DNA from: Desmodus rotundus
Taxonomy: Eukaryota > Chordata > Mammalia > Chiroptera > Phyllostomidae
DNA length: 64,000 bases
Assembly: GCF_022682495.2 (NCBI RefSeq)
Contig: NC_071396.1
Location: 58,607,159 to 58,671,158 of the forward strand
Direction of reading: 5' to 3'
Shown here: positions 13,150-23,440 of the stretch, one piece after another
Position numbering within the stretch: position 1 is the stretch's first letter
How the letters are laid out: each line of letters opens with the position of its first letter
Translations under genes and position numbers: made by a program
The notes under the pieces: generated by a model
Database searches by the model: none
Told to the model about the DNA's origin: nothing
Seen by the model: only the letters and a program-made list of their open reading frames with translations

Positions 13150-13460
13150 CTCAAGTATCTAGGGGTAGAGTGTCATGATAGCTATGATGTTTATTAAATT
13201 GTTTTTAGAAATTACTTCAGTTTAGTGAAAGTTTGTGAGAATCATGCAAAGAACCTCTGTATACCCTATACTCAGATTTGCCAATATCTACAACTTATTC
13301 TAAATTATTCAGCCTTTTTAATATTTATAAATATGAATGCATAAAGCAAATAAATTTTGACAACTGTTGAATAAAGACAGTAGGCACATGGGTGTTTATT
13401 GTAATATTCTTCCCATGTTCTTGTGTGCTTGAAACTTTTTGTATTAAAAAGTTGGAGAAA
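13150..13460 (+). repeat. Possible ancient L1 3'-end remnant
   Basis: TGCAAAGAACCTCTGTATACCC and the ending TGCTTGAAACTTTTTGTATT resemble L1M 3' ends. Strongly diverged. Confidence 0.4.
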
Positions 13461-14084
13461 AAAACTGGGGAAAAATGTTGAAAGACCTTAAGGATATATT
13501 GTCAGGTGAACCTAGCAAGATACAGATCAGGATATAGCATGTTTCTTAATGTTCTTAAATGGGACAAAAATCAGGATATATATTTGTATTTCCTTATAAA
13601 AAAGCACTGGAATGAGACAGGAGATACTTGAAGAAGAACTTAGGGGAAGAAGAATGAATCTGGTGGCAAAGAGAGTGTTCAGTGTACACCTTTTTATACC
13701 ACTTAGATTTTTAAACCACGTGAATGAGTTCTCTTTTAAAACGCAGTTTTTGAAATTAAAAAATAAAGGAATGAAGGTAATGTACAAGTTAGCAAGGGAA
13801 AGGAGGCAAAAAAACCTAAACAAAACAGTGAGGTGAGGTGGAGGAAAACCAAGGAAGTCCATTTCCATGGGAGCCCTGTGACGGTGTCCACCAAGAGAGC
13901 ATGGGTGGGTTGCAGTTTGTAATAAGAGTGGAAGAATGAAGACAAAGGCAAGGCCATTGCATGTGGCTAGCAGAAGTCTCTGGCAACTCCTGATGTCAGG
14001 GTAGAACTTGAGCAGGTTATAAAGAAGATGGGGTGGGAAAGGGCAATGAGTGTAGTTCACTCTTTAAAGACTGAGGGGGAAGGA

Positions 14085-14262
14085 AGAAAGAAGATGGTGG
14101 TTGCATGGCCTGGAGGGTGAAGCAGGGAGGGAGAGAGGGAGGGAAGGAGAAGGGAGGAAATAGGGGGAAGGAGGGGGAGAGAGTGACCAGAGAGGGGGAA
14201 AGAGGCTAAGGTGAAGGAGAGGGAGAGGACAGAGGGAGGAGAGAGAAGAGAGTGGAGAGGTG
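14085..14262 (+). repeat. Long polypurine (G+A) tract
   Basis: About 175 bp of GGGAGG, GAGAGAGG and GGGGGAAGG units with few pyrimidines. Mirror-symmetric patches give triplex (H-DNA) potential. Confidence 0.8.
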
Positions 14263-14619
14263 GGCCAATAATGACTAGGATCAGGAGGATTCTATTTTGG
14301 TAAAGAAGGAAACCTTCTCAGGGAGAAGGGTGAGGAGGGCCATGTTGGATAGTCCCATATTTTCAAAAAGAAAAGAGTGATAGTATCTGCTCAGAGTCAG
14401 GAGGTAGATTTACAGGCTTTAGGATAATGGAGACATTTGGGGAAGACACTAAGGCAAATTTGTTTGGCAGCCAAGTTTGTATAAAGAACCAATCGGTCTG
14501 GTGTTGGCCTGGCTCACAAACTCATGTTCATCCAGCCCTCAGAGGATTGACTGGAGAAGGGCAGCTATAGGCTGAGTCTAGAGTGAAAGATGTTCCAGCT
14601 CAGAACTCAGAGGGGCCAG

Positions 14620-15057
14620 TCCTCAAAAAACTAAAAAGAATTATCATATGACCCAGCAATCCCACTTCTGGGTCTACACCCAAAAGAATTGAAAGCAATA
14701 ACTTGAACAGATATTTATACACCCATGTTCTAGCAGCATTACCCACAATAGCCAAGAGGTAGTAGCAACCTAAGTGTCCATTGACAGTTGAAGGGATAAA
14801 CAAAATGTGATAGATATATGCATACAATGGAATATTATTCAGCTTTAAAAAAAACCCCAAGAAATTCTGATACATGCTATAACAAGGAACAACCTTGAGG
14901 ACATCATGGCAAATGAAGTAAGCTGGTCACAAAAAGACAAAACTATATGATTCCACTTATAGGAGATTCTTAGAGTAGTCAAATTCACAGAGACAGAAAA
15001 TGGAAGGGTGGGTGCCAAGAGCTGCAGGGAGGAGAGCTGGTAGTAAATGTTTAATGA
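14620..15057 (+). mobile_element. Old L1 3' end (L1M type), sense, first part
   Basis: Text ATCATATGACCCAGCAATCC, AATAGCCAAGAGGTAGTAGC, GTGTCCATTGACAG and AATATTATTCAGC is the end of L1 ORF2 followed by 3'UTR. It resumes at about 16066 after two nested insertions. Confidence 0.85.
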
Positions 15058-16065
15058 AGGCATTAGTCAGCTCAGGCTACCGTAAGAAAGTACCACAGAG
15101 TACACAGAGTGGGTGGCTTACACAACACTTATTTTCTCACAGTTCTAGAAGCTGGAAGTCAGAGATCAAGGCATTGGCTGGGTTAGTTTCACTGAGGCCT
15201 CTCTCCTTCATTTGCAGATGGCCATCTTCCTGTCTCCTCATGTGGTCTTCCCTCTGTGTTTCTGTGTCTTAATCTCCTCTGATAAAACACTAGTCCTATT
15301 TGCTTAGGGCCCACCCTAGTGACCTCATTTGAACTTAAGTACCTCTTTAAGGGCCCTGTCTCCAAATAGTCACTTGGGATTAAGACTTCAACATACGGGA
15401 ATTTCCACAGAAAACTAAAAATGGAACTGCCCTTTGACCCAGCAATTCTGCTGCTCGGATTATACCCTAAGAACCCTGAAACACCAATCCAAAAGAACCT
15501 GTGCACCCCAATGTTCGTAGCACACAATTTACAATAGCCAAGTACTGGAAGCAACCTAAGTGCCCATCAGCAAATGAGTGGATCAAAACGTGTATGGTAC
15601 ATTTACACAATAGAATTCTACACAGCAAAGAGAAAGAAGAATCTTATACCCTTTGCAACAGCATGGATGGAACTGGAGAGCATTATGCTAAGTGAAATAA
15701 GCTAAGCGGTGAGGGACAAATACCATATGATCTCACTTTTAACTGGAACATAATCAATAGAAGAAAAAAGCAAACAAAATATAACCAGAGACATTGAAGT
15801 TAAGAACAATGTAACAATAGCCAGGGGGGAGTGGGGTGGGGACAGTGGGAAGACGGGACTACAGGAACTACTATAAAGGACACATGGACAAAATCAGGGG
15901 GGAGGGGGGAGGTGGGGGAGGGAGGTGGGTTCAGCTGGGGTGGGGTGGAGGGATGGGGAGAAAAGGCATACAACTGTAATTGAATAACAATAAAAATTTT
16001 TTAAAAAAAGACTTCAACATACGGATTGCAGGGGAGGGGTGGTGCACGTAATTCAGCCCATAACA
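15058..16065 (-). mobile_element. MLT1-type MaLR LTR, antisense, interrupted
   Basis: The + strand reads the reverse complement of MLT1: AGTACCACAGAGTACACAGAG, TTCTAGAAGCTGGAAGTCAG, AGATGGCCATCTTCCTG, CTAGTGACCTCATTTGAACT and terminal ATTCAGCCCATAACA. Flanking AATGA at 15053-15057 and 16065-16069 may be the 5-bp target duplication. A bat L1 3' end interrupts it at 15399-16007. Confidence 0.8.
15399..16007 (+). mobile_element. 5'-truncated bat L1 insertion with perfect 17-bp target duplication
   Basis: It carries the last part of L1 ORF2 (CCCAGCAATTCTGCTGCTCG, CAACCTAAGTGCCCATCAGC, TGGAACTGGAGAGCATTATG), the 3'UTR, a G-rich tract at 15893-15960 and the ending TAATTGAATAACAATAAAAA. The direct repeat AAGACTTCAACATACGG is at 15382-15398 and 16008-16024. 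It lies inside an MLT1 LTR and is clearly younger than it. Confidence 0.95.
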
Positions 16066-16245
16066 ATGAGTATGGAGTAAGTTTAGAAAGATGAAAAAGT
16101 TCTGGTGATGGATGATGGTGATGGTTAATTGTGAATGTACTTAATACTCCTGAACTATATACTAAAGAAATGGTTAGGATGGTATAAATGTTGTGTTATG
16201 TGTATTTTACCACAATACAAAATTAAATTTAATTAAATTTTAAAA
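16066..16245 (+). mobile_element. Old L1 3' end (L1M type), sense, second part
   Basis: Continuation of the 14620-15057 copy: AAAAAGTTCTGGTGATGG, TTGTGAATGTACTTAATAC, GTTGTGTTATGTGTATTTTACC. Confidence 0.8.
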
Positions 16246-16760
16246 GGGAAAAATCCTCAGAGAGGCCAGGGAACTGAAGGTACAACTATAAGGGTGACAG
16301 AACTGGTGGGCCCTGGGCTTCATATGATGGTCAGAGAGGGAGGGTGGGGACACATGGGGGAGGGGGATAGGAGAGTAGAAAACAAGAGTCTGTGTTCTGA
16401 CCACACTGAGTTTCTGAGTCGGAGGTCTGGGCAGCCAGTCAGTTTCAGGTGATGATGAATCTTCATCCTTCTCATCTGTGAAATAAGTATTATAGCTATT
16501 ACTGTAATAGCTTCCTCGAAGAAGCAGCAGGGAGGATTTGGGCAGATACTCTTTGCTATGTGGTCCCCTTTCTCTCAGAGCTTGCTCTTTTTTTGCAATT
16601 TTCAAATAATCACATCAGCTGCTTTCAGCCTGAATGTGGAGGCCACAGTGAGTGTGGTGTTTCTATAGTGACTTATGTCCTTCTGAGGGGGCAAAAGTGG
16701 AGAGATCCTAAGAAAAGAACAGGGGAAATGAACAGTCCAGATGTGTGTTAGATAATTTGC

Positions 16761-17318
16761 ATTGGCCAAAACATTCGTTCGGTTTTATCCATAAGATGCC
16801 TCTAGTAGTGCTTAATTGTCTTTAAATTCATTTGAAACAATTTTTTTAGATTGTATTGTGACAGCTGTCACATCAGCATGCACTTAAAAAACTTATCAAA
16901 ATTGGTGAATTTTTGTGTAGCCATTTTAATATTGAAGATGGTAGAAAATAAGCAACATTTTCAGCATATTGTGCTTTATTATTTCAGGAAAGGTAAAAGT
17001 GCAACTGAAATGCAAAAAAAAAAAAAAAAAGATTTGCACAGTGTATGGAGAAGGTGCTGTGACTGGATGGAACATGTCAAAAATGGTTTGCGAAGTTTTG
17101 TGCTGGAGATTTCTTGCTGGTTGGTGCTCCATGGTCCAGTAGACCAATTGAAGTTGATAGTGATCAAATTGAGACATTAATTGAAAACAATCAACGTTAT
17201 ACCATGAAAGAGATAGCTGACATACTCAAAATATCCAAATCAATGAAGTTATTGGTGAAAATGAAAAATGTGCCTTTTATTTTATGGAAAAACCATATGT
17301 ACTTTTTGGCCAACCCAA
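16761..17318 (+). mobile_element. Mariner element remnant with inverted ends and transposase N-terminal fragment
   Basis: The left end TTGGCCAAAACATTCGTTCG and the right end CTTTTTGGCCAACCCAA (17302-17318) are mariner-type terminal inverted repeats, followed by TA at 17319-17320. The left end lacks the outer TTGGG. The frame from 17114 encodes SRPIEVDSDQIETLIENN and KEIADILKISKS, the linker and second helix-turn-helix of mariner transposase. The catalytic half is missing between this and the right end. It is a non-autonomous deletion derivative. Confidence 0.9.
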
Positions 17319-17604
17319 TAAAATCCCAGAGGGATAGACCTTGACCTGTTTTTATTGCTGCTTTGTTGAGAAGATTTCTAGCAAGCACACTTGACTATTT
17401 TTATGTTTGTCATATCTTCTGTAAAAAGAGGTGACACTTTATCTGGTGAAAGGCTAACATTAGAACACAACTGTCAGGGTCAAGGAACTAGGAAAACCTG
17501 GGAAACTTTTGAGCCTCGTGTCTTACTCCACACCACTTTGCAGAAAATCAGGTTTGGTGAGCTTCTCCTTATATCTGCCTTGCTTTCTTCCTTGGAAAAG
17601 GCCA

Positions 17605-17790
17605 CAGGGAAGAAATCCTGGCTTTGTGGACAGGGTGTGAAGTATGGTTCGCTTCCTGACTCTGATCTTGGGCAAGTTCCTAACCACCGTGGGACTCAAC
17701 TTCCTAATCTGTACAATGAGGGGAGATTAATTCCCATGTTCAATAGTGGTTAGAAAGGGTTCAACAAGATGACCCATTCAGGTTCTCAAT
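17605..17790 (+). repeat. Possible MIR SINE fragment
   Basis: MIR-like order with ATCTTGGGCAAGTTCCTAAC and CTAATCTGTACAATGAGG. It lies just upstream of the 17901 exon. Confidence 0.55.
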
Positions 17791-17900
17791 AAAGAGTGGC
17801 TGGTAATTCTGGTGAGGAAACCACTGAGTTTTGGCAAGAAGCCAAAGCTCTTGCCATCCTCCTGGTTACTGCAGTTCTCTCATCTCCCATTCCCTTCCAG

Positions 17901-18037
17901 TTGGCCATGGACAGAGTGAAGGGGAGAGGATGGTAGTGTCTGACTTCCATGTTTTCATCAGAGATGTGTTACAGCATGTGGAAATCATGCAGAAAGACTA
18001 CCCAGGGCTTCCTGTCTTCCTTCTGGGCCACTCCATG
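17901..18037 (+). CDS. MGLL: MGLL coding exon with nucleophile Ser122 (residues 78-123)
   Basis: This is an internal exon of monoglyceride lipase, the cytosolic and membrane-associated serine hydrolase that cleaves 2-arachidonoylglycerol and other monoacylglycerols to fatty acid and glycerol. It starts with the last two bases of a Val codon after the acceptor TTCCCTTCCAG, then reads [10 protein letters not shown] and ends in FLLGHSM before a consensus GTAAGT donor. The length is 137 nt, that is 2 nt plus 45 codons. The TCC at 18032-18034 is the nucleophilic Ser122 of the GHSMG elbow. The last codon is Met123, whose backbone NH belongs to the oxyanion hole in the known structure. The other half of the motif (GG) opens the next exon, so the GxSxG box spans a phase-0 junction. 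The preceding exon, with the HG oxyanion loop, was not found upstream and is presumed outside the window. Identity is very secure; the numbering comes from recalled human MGLL. Confidence 0.97.
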
Positions 18038-19345
18038 GTAAGTAGACCACAGAAGATCCAGTCCAAATCAGACCTGTGGTGGGTAGGCAGTGTGAGAACC
18101 CTGTGATGAAGAAAGTGCTGCCCTGCCTCCCTGCCCCATCTGCTCTCCCCATCTGGCTGGCATACCCCACTCTGCAGGCCCTGCACTTGGAGTTCCCAGG
18201 CTATTTGGTGCTTAGGAAACAGGTCAGGTTCAGAGTCCTAGAGACAGCCCCAGAAATAGCTCAGAGCAGCCCATTACTTCCCACCAGGACCCAAGGCACC
18301 TGAAGGTGGCTGGCCAGTCCTTAACGAGGAGCTCAGGTGTGGGGTATCTTGGGAAACTATCTTTTTTTTTTTTAACCCTGTTTCCGCCTCAGTGCCATTT
18401 CATAGTGAGGCTCTCAAGGGTACTTCTGCTCCCTGCAGAACCACTTCTCAGAGCTGGGAGAGTGCTTCAGTCCTGCCTGCTTGCTTCAGAGCTGTACAGT
18501 ACAAATGGGAACTAGGGACAAAGGCTCCCCATGGACCCAATTCCTTAATGGTCATTCAAAATCCTTTTCACCTTTTAAATTTATAAAACCCTGTAAGAAT
18601 TAACCAAGTATAATCTTTAAATTGGGAGTTCTCAAACTGGCAGTGCCCAGGGCAAATCTTCCTCTGACAACCTGACATGTTGACCAACAGAGAATTTGAA
18701 CTGCCTGATTTTGAATTTGGGGAAACTTTTCACTCCAAGGCAGAGCTTCCACCCCCTTTATCACAGCATGGCTCTGTACCTGCATTTATTTCTCTGACCT
18801 GCCTGGCCCCTGTAAGCAATTGCCGTTTCAACCCTTGGTTCAAATTACCTGCAGCTTCAGCAAACAGCCAAGAACTTCAGCACCATCCACATTCACTAAA
18901 TATTTTTCTTGAACCATTACTGAGCCAGGGGGAAAGGTGTAGCAACCTCTTATTATCATCAGATTACAAAAAAAAAAAAAAAGAAAGAAAGAGAAAAAGA
19001 AAAAAAAAGAAAGAAAAAAAATACCCTCCTATTAAGCCTGACAGAATGGATGAATTGGATGTCTGCCAGCTTTTGGTTTGAAGCAAAGTAGGGATGTGTT
19101 GTTTAATTTACAGCCCACAAGCAGGAACCTTATTTGTATCTCTCTGAAGTGTTTGCTCTTGGGGAAAAAAAAGTGAAATAAAATAATTGCAGACCCAGTT
19201 TATCCAACATTCAATGGTGCCTGTTCCAAGGTGGACTTCCTCTGGACTCTTTGGCCAGGCTTAGGAGGACCTCATCCATGGAGCTCATTGGAAAAGGTGC
19301 TGGTTGAAGCCAGCACACAGCAACTCTGCCCATTTTGCATTGCAG
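18038..19345 (+). other. MGLL: MGLL intron, 1308 bp
   Basis: A short intron with donor GTAAGT and acceptor TTGCAG. Apart from an A-rich (AAAG)n tract near 18966-19021 it holds no element I recognise. Confidence 0.9.
18966..19021 (+). repeat. A-rich (AAAG)n simple repeat
   Basis: A run of 16 or so A followed by AAAG/AAAAG units over about 55 bp. No retroelement body is apparent directly upstream. Confidence 0.85.
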
Positions 19346-19456
19346 GGAGGTGCCATCGCCATCCTCACGGCTGCAGAGAAGCCAGGCCACTTCTCGGGCA
19401 TGGTTCTCATTTCACCTTTGGTTCTGGCCAATCCTGAGTCCGCAACAACATTCAAG
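19346..19456 (+). CDS. MGLL: MGLL coding exon, residues 124-160 (end of nucleophile elbow and following core)
   Basis: This exon has 37 complete codons and begins [12 protein letters not shown], completing the GHSMGG nucleophile elbow started in the preceding exon. It continues through [20 protein letters not shown], a core strand followed by the entry to the cap (lid) region of the alpha/beta-hydrolase. The acceptor is CATTTTGCATTGCAG and the donor GTAAAT. Both ends are phase 0. The intron before it is short (1308 bp). Relative to human MGLL as recalled, only a few conservative changes are seen (for example Lys for Arg in AAEKPGH). No stop or frameshift is present. The stretch is unmistakably MGLL rather than a paralogue. 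Confidence 0.97.
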
Positions 19457-20357
19457 GTAAATGGACTTCTGATTCTGTGAAACTCCTGCAGCTTCCCTGG
19501 GACCTCCATTTACAGCTAGAATCTGGGGAAAGGGGCTAAAGTCCATTCTTGTACTTAGCACACTATTGTGTTAAAGTTTGGACAAATTTCAAGCATTATT
19601 GCCACCGAGGTTCTATAATTTCTAAATCAGGTGCTCTTTTTCCCCAAAGACAAAGGAAAAGTGAATTCCTGTTTGTGCATGTTTTATTAGTGAACATTAA
19701 AAGGAGAAAGGGTTACACGTTTTAGGATTCCAGCAAAGTAGCCTTTGTTAACAAGTCACATGCAAGGCTCAAGCTGATTTTCATTGAATATTTGCCAGTT
19801 TCAGCCAAAAGTACACAGTAAGTGGAATTGCAGGCTATTTGTAATTGCAACATAGAGTCTTGTCCTCACTGTAGCTTTCCTCTACCCCAAAGTGCTTTCC
19901 CCTCTGATTCTAACCCAGCTATCATTTTGTTTTTCTGGTTGTAATGTTACACAATGGCACATATGTTCACCTCTTGGTTCTGGGGCTTTGAGCTGCTTTT
20001 AACAAGGCAAACAAAACAATAATACTACCAGAAGTAGAGCAGGTGCCTTATCCCCTGGAGAAAGGAGAGGAAACTGGTCCTCAGATTGGCTACTTAATTG
20101 TGAATATGGGTTGTTGATATATGATGAACCTGTCCTTGAGGGGCATGAGGTTTGAGAGAGTTAATAACCTAATGAGAGTAGAGAATCCCCACCCTGTGTA
20201 TCTCCTAGGAATGCTCCAGTTCACCCAAGTGCTGGGTGGGACTGCTGCCTCCTAAGCCAGTTCTGGGAACTCTCAGAGGAGCACGAAGGGTGAAGTGGTG
20301 GGTAACAGGGCCAGGGGGAACTGGGAGGCCATCAAATGACAGCAGGATCATTTAAAT

Positions 20358-20903
20358 CAGTGATCCCTAACCTTTTTGGCACCAGGGACTGGTTTTGTGG
20401 AAGACAATTTTTCCATGGACTGGGGGGGAATAAGGGGAGATGGCTTTATAGCCTGCCCACAGATCAGGCTTAATTGCCACTTGCCACTCACTGCTAGGGT
20501 TTTGATATGAGTCTGCAAGCAATTGATTTATTATTGTCTCTGCGCAGTCAAACCTCTCCACTAATGATAATCAGTGTTTGCAGCCGCTCCCCAGTGCTAG
20601 CACCACTACCTCAGCTCCACTCCAGATAATCAGGCATTAGATTTTCATAAGGAATCCACAACCTAGATCCCTCCCATGAGCAGTTCACAGTAGGTAGGGT
20701 TTGTGCTCCTATGAGAATCTAATGCTGCTGCTGATCTGACAGGAGGTAGAGCTCAGGCAGTAATGTGAGCAATGGGGAGCGGCTGTTAATACAGAAGCTT
20801 AGCTCACTTGTCTGTTGCTCTCCTCCTGCTGTGCAGCCCAGTTCCTAACAGGCCATAGACTGGTACTGGTCTGTGGCCCCGGGGGGTCTGGGACGCCCCC
20901 CCG
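20358..20903 (+). mobile_element. Complete non-autonomous hAT-like element with 8-bp target duplication
   Basis: 546 bp bounded by ATTTAAAT at 20350-20357 and 20904-20911, the 8-bp duplication typical of hAT transposition. The 5' end is CAGTGATCCCTAACC. The 3' end, reverse complemented, is CGGGGGGGCGTCCCAGACC, a diverged inverted partner. Internal text (TTTGGCACCAGGGACTGG near the start, CAGTTCCTAACAGGCCATAG near the end) belongs to a known dispersed mammalian hAT-type repeat whose name I do not recall with certainty. No transposase ORF. Confidence 0.8.
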
Positions 20904-21595
20904 ATTTAAATCATTGCCTTAACTCTGATGCCTTTGGTATTCTCCAGAGAACCCAGACAGGGGAGCACAGGACAGGGAATGAAACCTTATCAAAATGTCC
21001 TCAAATGTTTCTGATAGCCCACAGCCACAGACTTAATCCTTAGAGATGGACTGTCAGGTCCTGTGTATAGGCTTTCAATTAGATAGCTGAATTTTCACCA
21101 ATTTCAAATGAGGAAAGGTTGAGCAAAAGAGAAATTTGGAACTATCTGATAGTTTAACCAGAGAACAACACTTTATTAATTTGAGGAAGAAAAGATATGG
21201 CTAGCTCTTTTTAATTTTACTCAGTTTTAAAGAAATCACCACTGCCTTATTGAAACTGACTATCATTAGTATATTTCAGTGTAGTGTGGGACAGCCTTGG
21301 AGGTGGGAGCCATTGTATGTCTACCATGGAAAGAAACAAGGTTATCCACAGAGTCACTGGTGGCTAGTTCTTGGCCATTTAAATGTGCAAAAGAGAACAC
21401 GACCTCTTAGACATCTCCTATTGTGACTATAATTGCATAATGTGAGCCAAATCAGTCAAGAGCTCTTGTCCAAGTAGAATAAGCAAGACCAGGGTGACAC
21501 AGGGGAGGAGAGTTCCCTCTGCTGTTCACGTGCTTGGAGTCATGAAAATTTACTCAGCTCAGTGAGTGTCAGGCATGTGTGGTGCTTATCTCACT

Positions 21596-21735
21596 TAACT
21601 CCCATCATCAACCTAGGGAGAGGTCATGACCTGCATTTTTATGGATAGAACTTGAGGCTTAGACCAGATGAGTGACTTGCCAGGATCACACAACTTGTGT
21701 GATGGATTTGAATCCAAGGCTGTACACTCTTCATC
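21596..21735 (-). repeat. MIR SINE fragment
   Basis: Reverse-complement MIR pattern: ACTTGAGGCTTAGACCAGATG, GACTTGCCAGGATCACACAAC, GATTTGAATCCAAGGCTGT. Confidence 0.7.
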
Positions 21736-22515
21736 TAGGGTATTTCCCCATAGAAGAAAGTGGATGTATTCAACAGTGGACACTTTCCCTTAGAGAAAAG
21801 CCACAGACTGTGAGGCTTTTCGGTGATGTGCACAAGGGTCATGTCAGCTGAGCTGTAAGGTGGAGCCAGTAAGATTTCCTCCCAGACTCACTGGTGGAGA
21901 TGGAATTTCTGGGCAAGGCCACACCAACATGACCTTTCAGAGCCCTGTGCTAATAGATCACCTTCTCAAATCTAGGGCCAGCTGTCCCTGAGGGGTTGTA
22001 GGTATCTTTTTATTGACCAAGATGAATTAGATTTCCTGTTGCCCTCAGACCTGAGGGCATGTCCTCCCCATGGATTCTGTGGTTGCCCCTGGCTCTTGTG
22101 CAGTTTTGACTGATAGAGTTTATGATTCATTTGTCTACCCACTTCAGATGACTTGATCACATTGCACCCATCTGGTCCTGTGTGACAACCTTCCAGAAAG
22201 AGTCTCACTGAATCTTTTTTATAATTTATTTTTTAAAATTGTAGTGTAATACATTTACACAAGGGAAGACTTCTTTCTCAGTTGGAGGTGGACAGCCAGA
22301 ACTACAGAGGGAGTGGATACATCTTCTGTGGACACACATACATCCTCCATTTGCTCTTGTGTTTGACACAAATGAAACATGCTCCCTGCACTTTTTGTTT
22401 CATTGTTCTCTCTTGGTTGGCTGATTTGTTTTGTGAGTTGTAGGTTGAATTTGGTCACTTGCAGAGCAGTCCCTCTTACTGCTCCTTCCCATCAGAATAA
22501 CAAAAGGCCCATTAT

Positions 22516-22678
22516 CAGATGAGCTCTAGATTAGTTGAAAACCTGCTGTAAATGGTCTAGAGATTGAGAGGTCTGACTATAGAATGGGCTCTGGTTTAGA
22601 TGAGGCCCTAGTGCAAGATGGGCTCTGGATTAGGTGAGGTCCTGTTGTAGGATGGGCTCTAGATTAGGCGATGCCCAC
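22516..22678 (+). repeat. Degenerate minisatellite, ~34-bp unit
   Basis: About five consecutive units share ATGGGCTCTRGATTAG-like cores followed by TGAGGYCCT-like text. Unit starts are near 22516, 22551 (weak), 22581, 22616 and 22649. No retroelement accounts for it. Confidence 0.75.
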
Positions 22679-22984
22679 TGACTGATCTTCAGGTCATTTA
22701 TCTGCAGTGGATTTCTCTTATGGTTCCAAAGGTGGGCAAAGCTGAGACTCAGAAGGGACCTTTCCCTGGGTCAGTGGCATTGGCAGGGGGCCACAGAATG
22801 CAGAGTCTCATGAGTCCTCCGACTCATGACTCCTCACCCAGAGCTCAGCTCAGAACTTTTCAAAGGTTTATTTCATGGCCAGGAGTTCTTGCTGTAGAGG
22901 TTCTTGAAATCATTAAAGCAGACAGTGTGAGATCTCAAGTTTTTACGTACAGAAGGTCATGTAGAAGGTGACATAAGACAGTTG

Positions 22985-23440
22985 ATGCAAGAAATGTCCA
23001 AACCTGAAGAGAATTTTTATCAGTGGAGCCAAACTGAAAACATATGGCAGGGAGCAACATGTCAAATGCTCCAAAGAATAACAGTTTTGCCATTCCTTAT
23101 ATGCACTTGAGATTAAGGAGGGAATTTAAGGAAGATTATAGGGAAATGGAAGAAAGCAAGGCTGGGTTCAGATTACAGGATAGTTAAGATTATTTGCATT
23201 CTTGGTGGTTTTATCTGAGAAGAAAGGGTGTGAAAAGGAGCATCCTCAATGGTATGTTTAACATAGTTGCACAGAAACAATGGACAGGGCTTGCTTAAAG
23301 CAAGGCCTTTCAGTAAAGAACATATATGCCCAAGGTGTGACTACCCACCATGACTGCCCAGCTAGGAATTTATGATCAGATCACTCTGTGAGGTTACTTT
23401 CTGTAGAATCCTCTTTTTGTCCACATCCCCTACCCTGAAA
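22985..23440. mobile_element. LTR-like dispersed repeat, copy A
   Basis: It aligns by eye over about 400 bp with 58340-58658 plus 58998-59095: TCCAAACCTG-AGAGAATTTTT, GAATAACAGTTTTGC, GGATTACAGGATAGT, TAGGAATTTATGA-CAGATCAC, TAGAATCC. The family is not identified; low-complexity ends and lack of ORFs suggest an LTR. Confidence 0.6.

Larger units (their letters stand above)
1..17900 (+). other. MGLL: MGLL intron (upstream part), non-repeat stretches
   Basis: This is inferred to be intron because the next exon begins at 17901 and no upstream MGLL exon was recognised. Individually listed repeats account for roughly half. I see no gene or clear element in 1-640, 871-1156, 6056-6782, 6976-8300 (apart from a GGGA/GAGA-rich patch at 7158-7215), 8640-9219, 12171-13149, 13460-14084, 14265-14615, 16246-16760 and 17319-17600. 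Some of these probably contain ancient repeats too diverged to call by eye. Confidence 0.6.

Noticed and set aside
13527..14060. 177-codon minus-strand ORF
   Set aside because: It lies in intron/repeat-like sequence, shows no recognisable domain, and overlaps other ORFs in several frames. No splice or promoter context supports it.
1..17900. Search for upstream MGLL exons (start codon, HG oxyanion loop)
   Set aside because: No stretch resembling the N-terminal ~77 residues with splice sites was found; these exons are presumed to lie outside the window.
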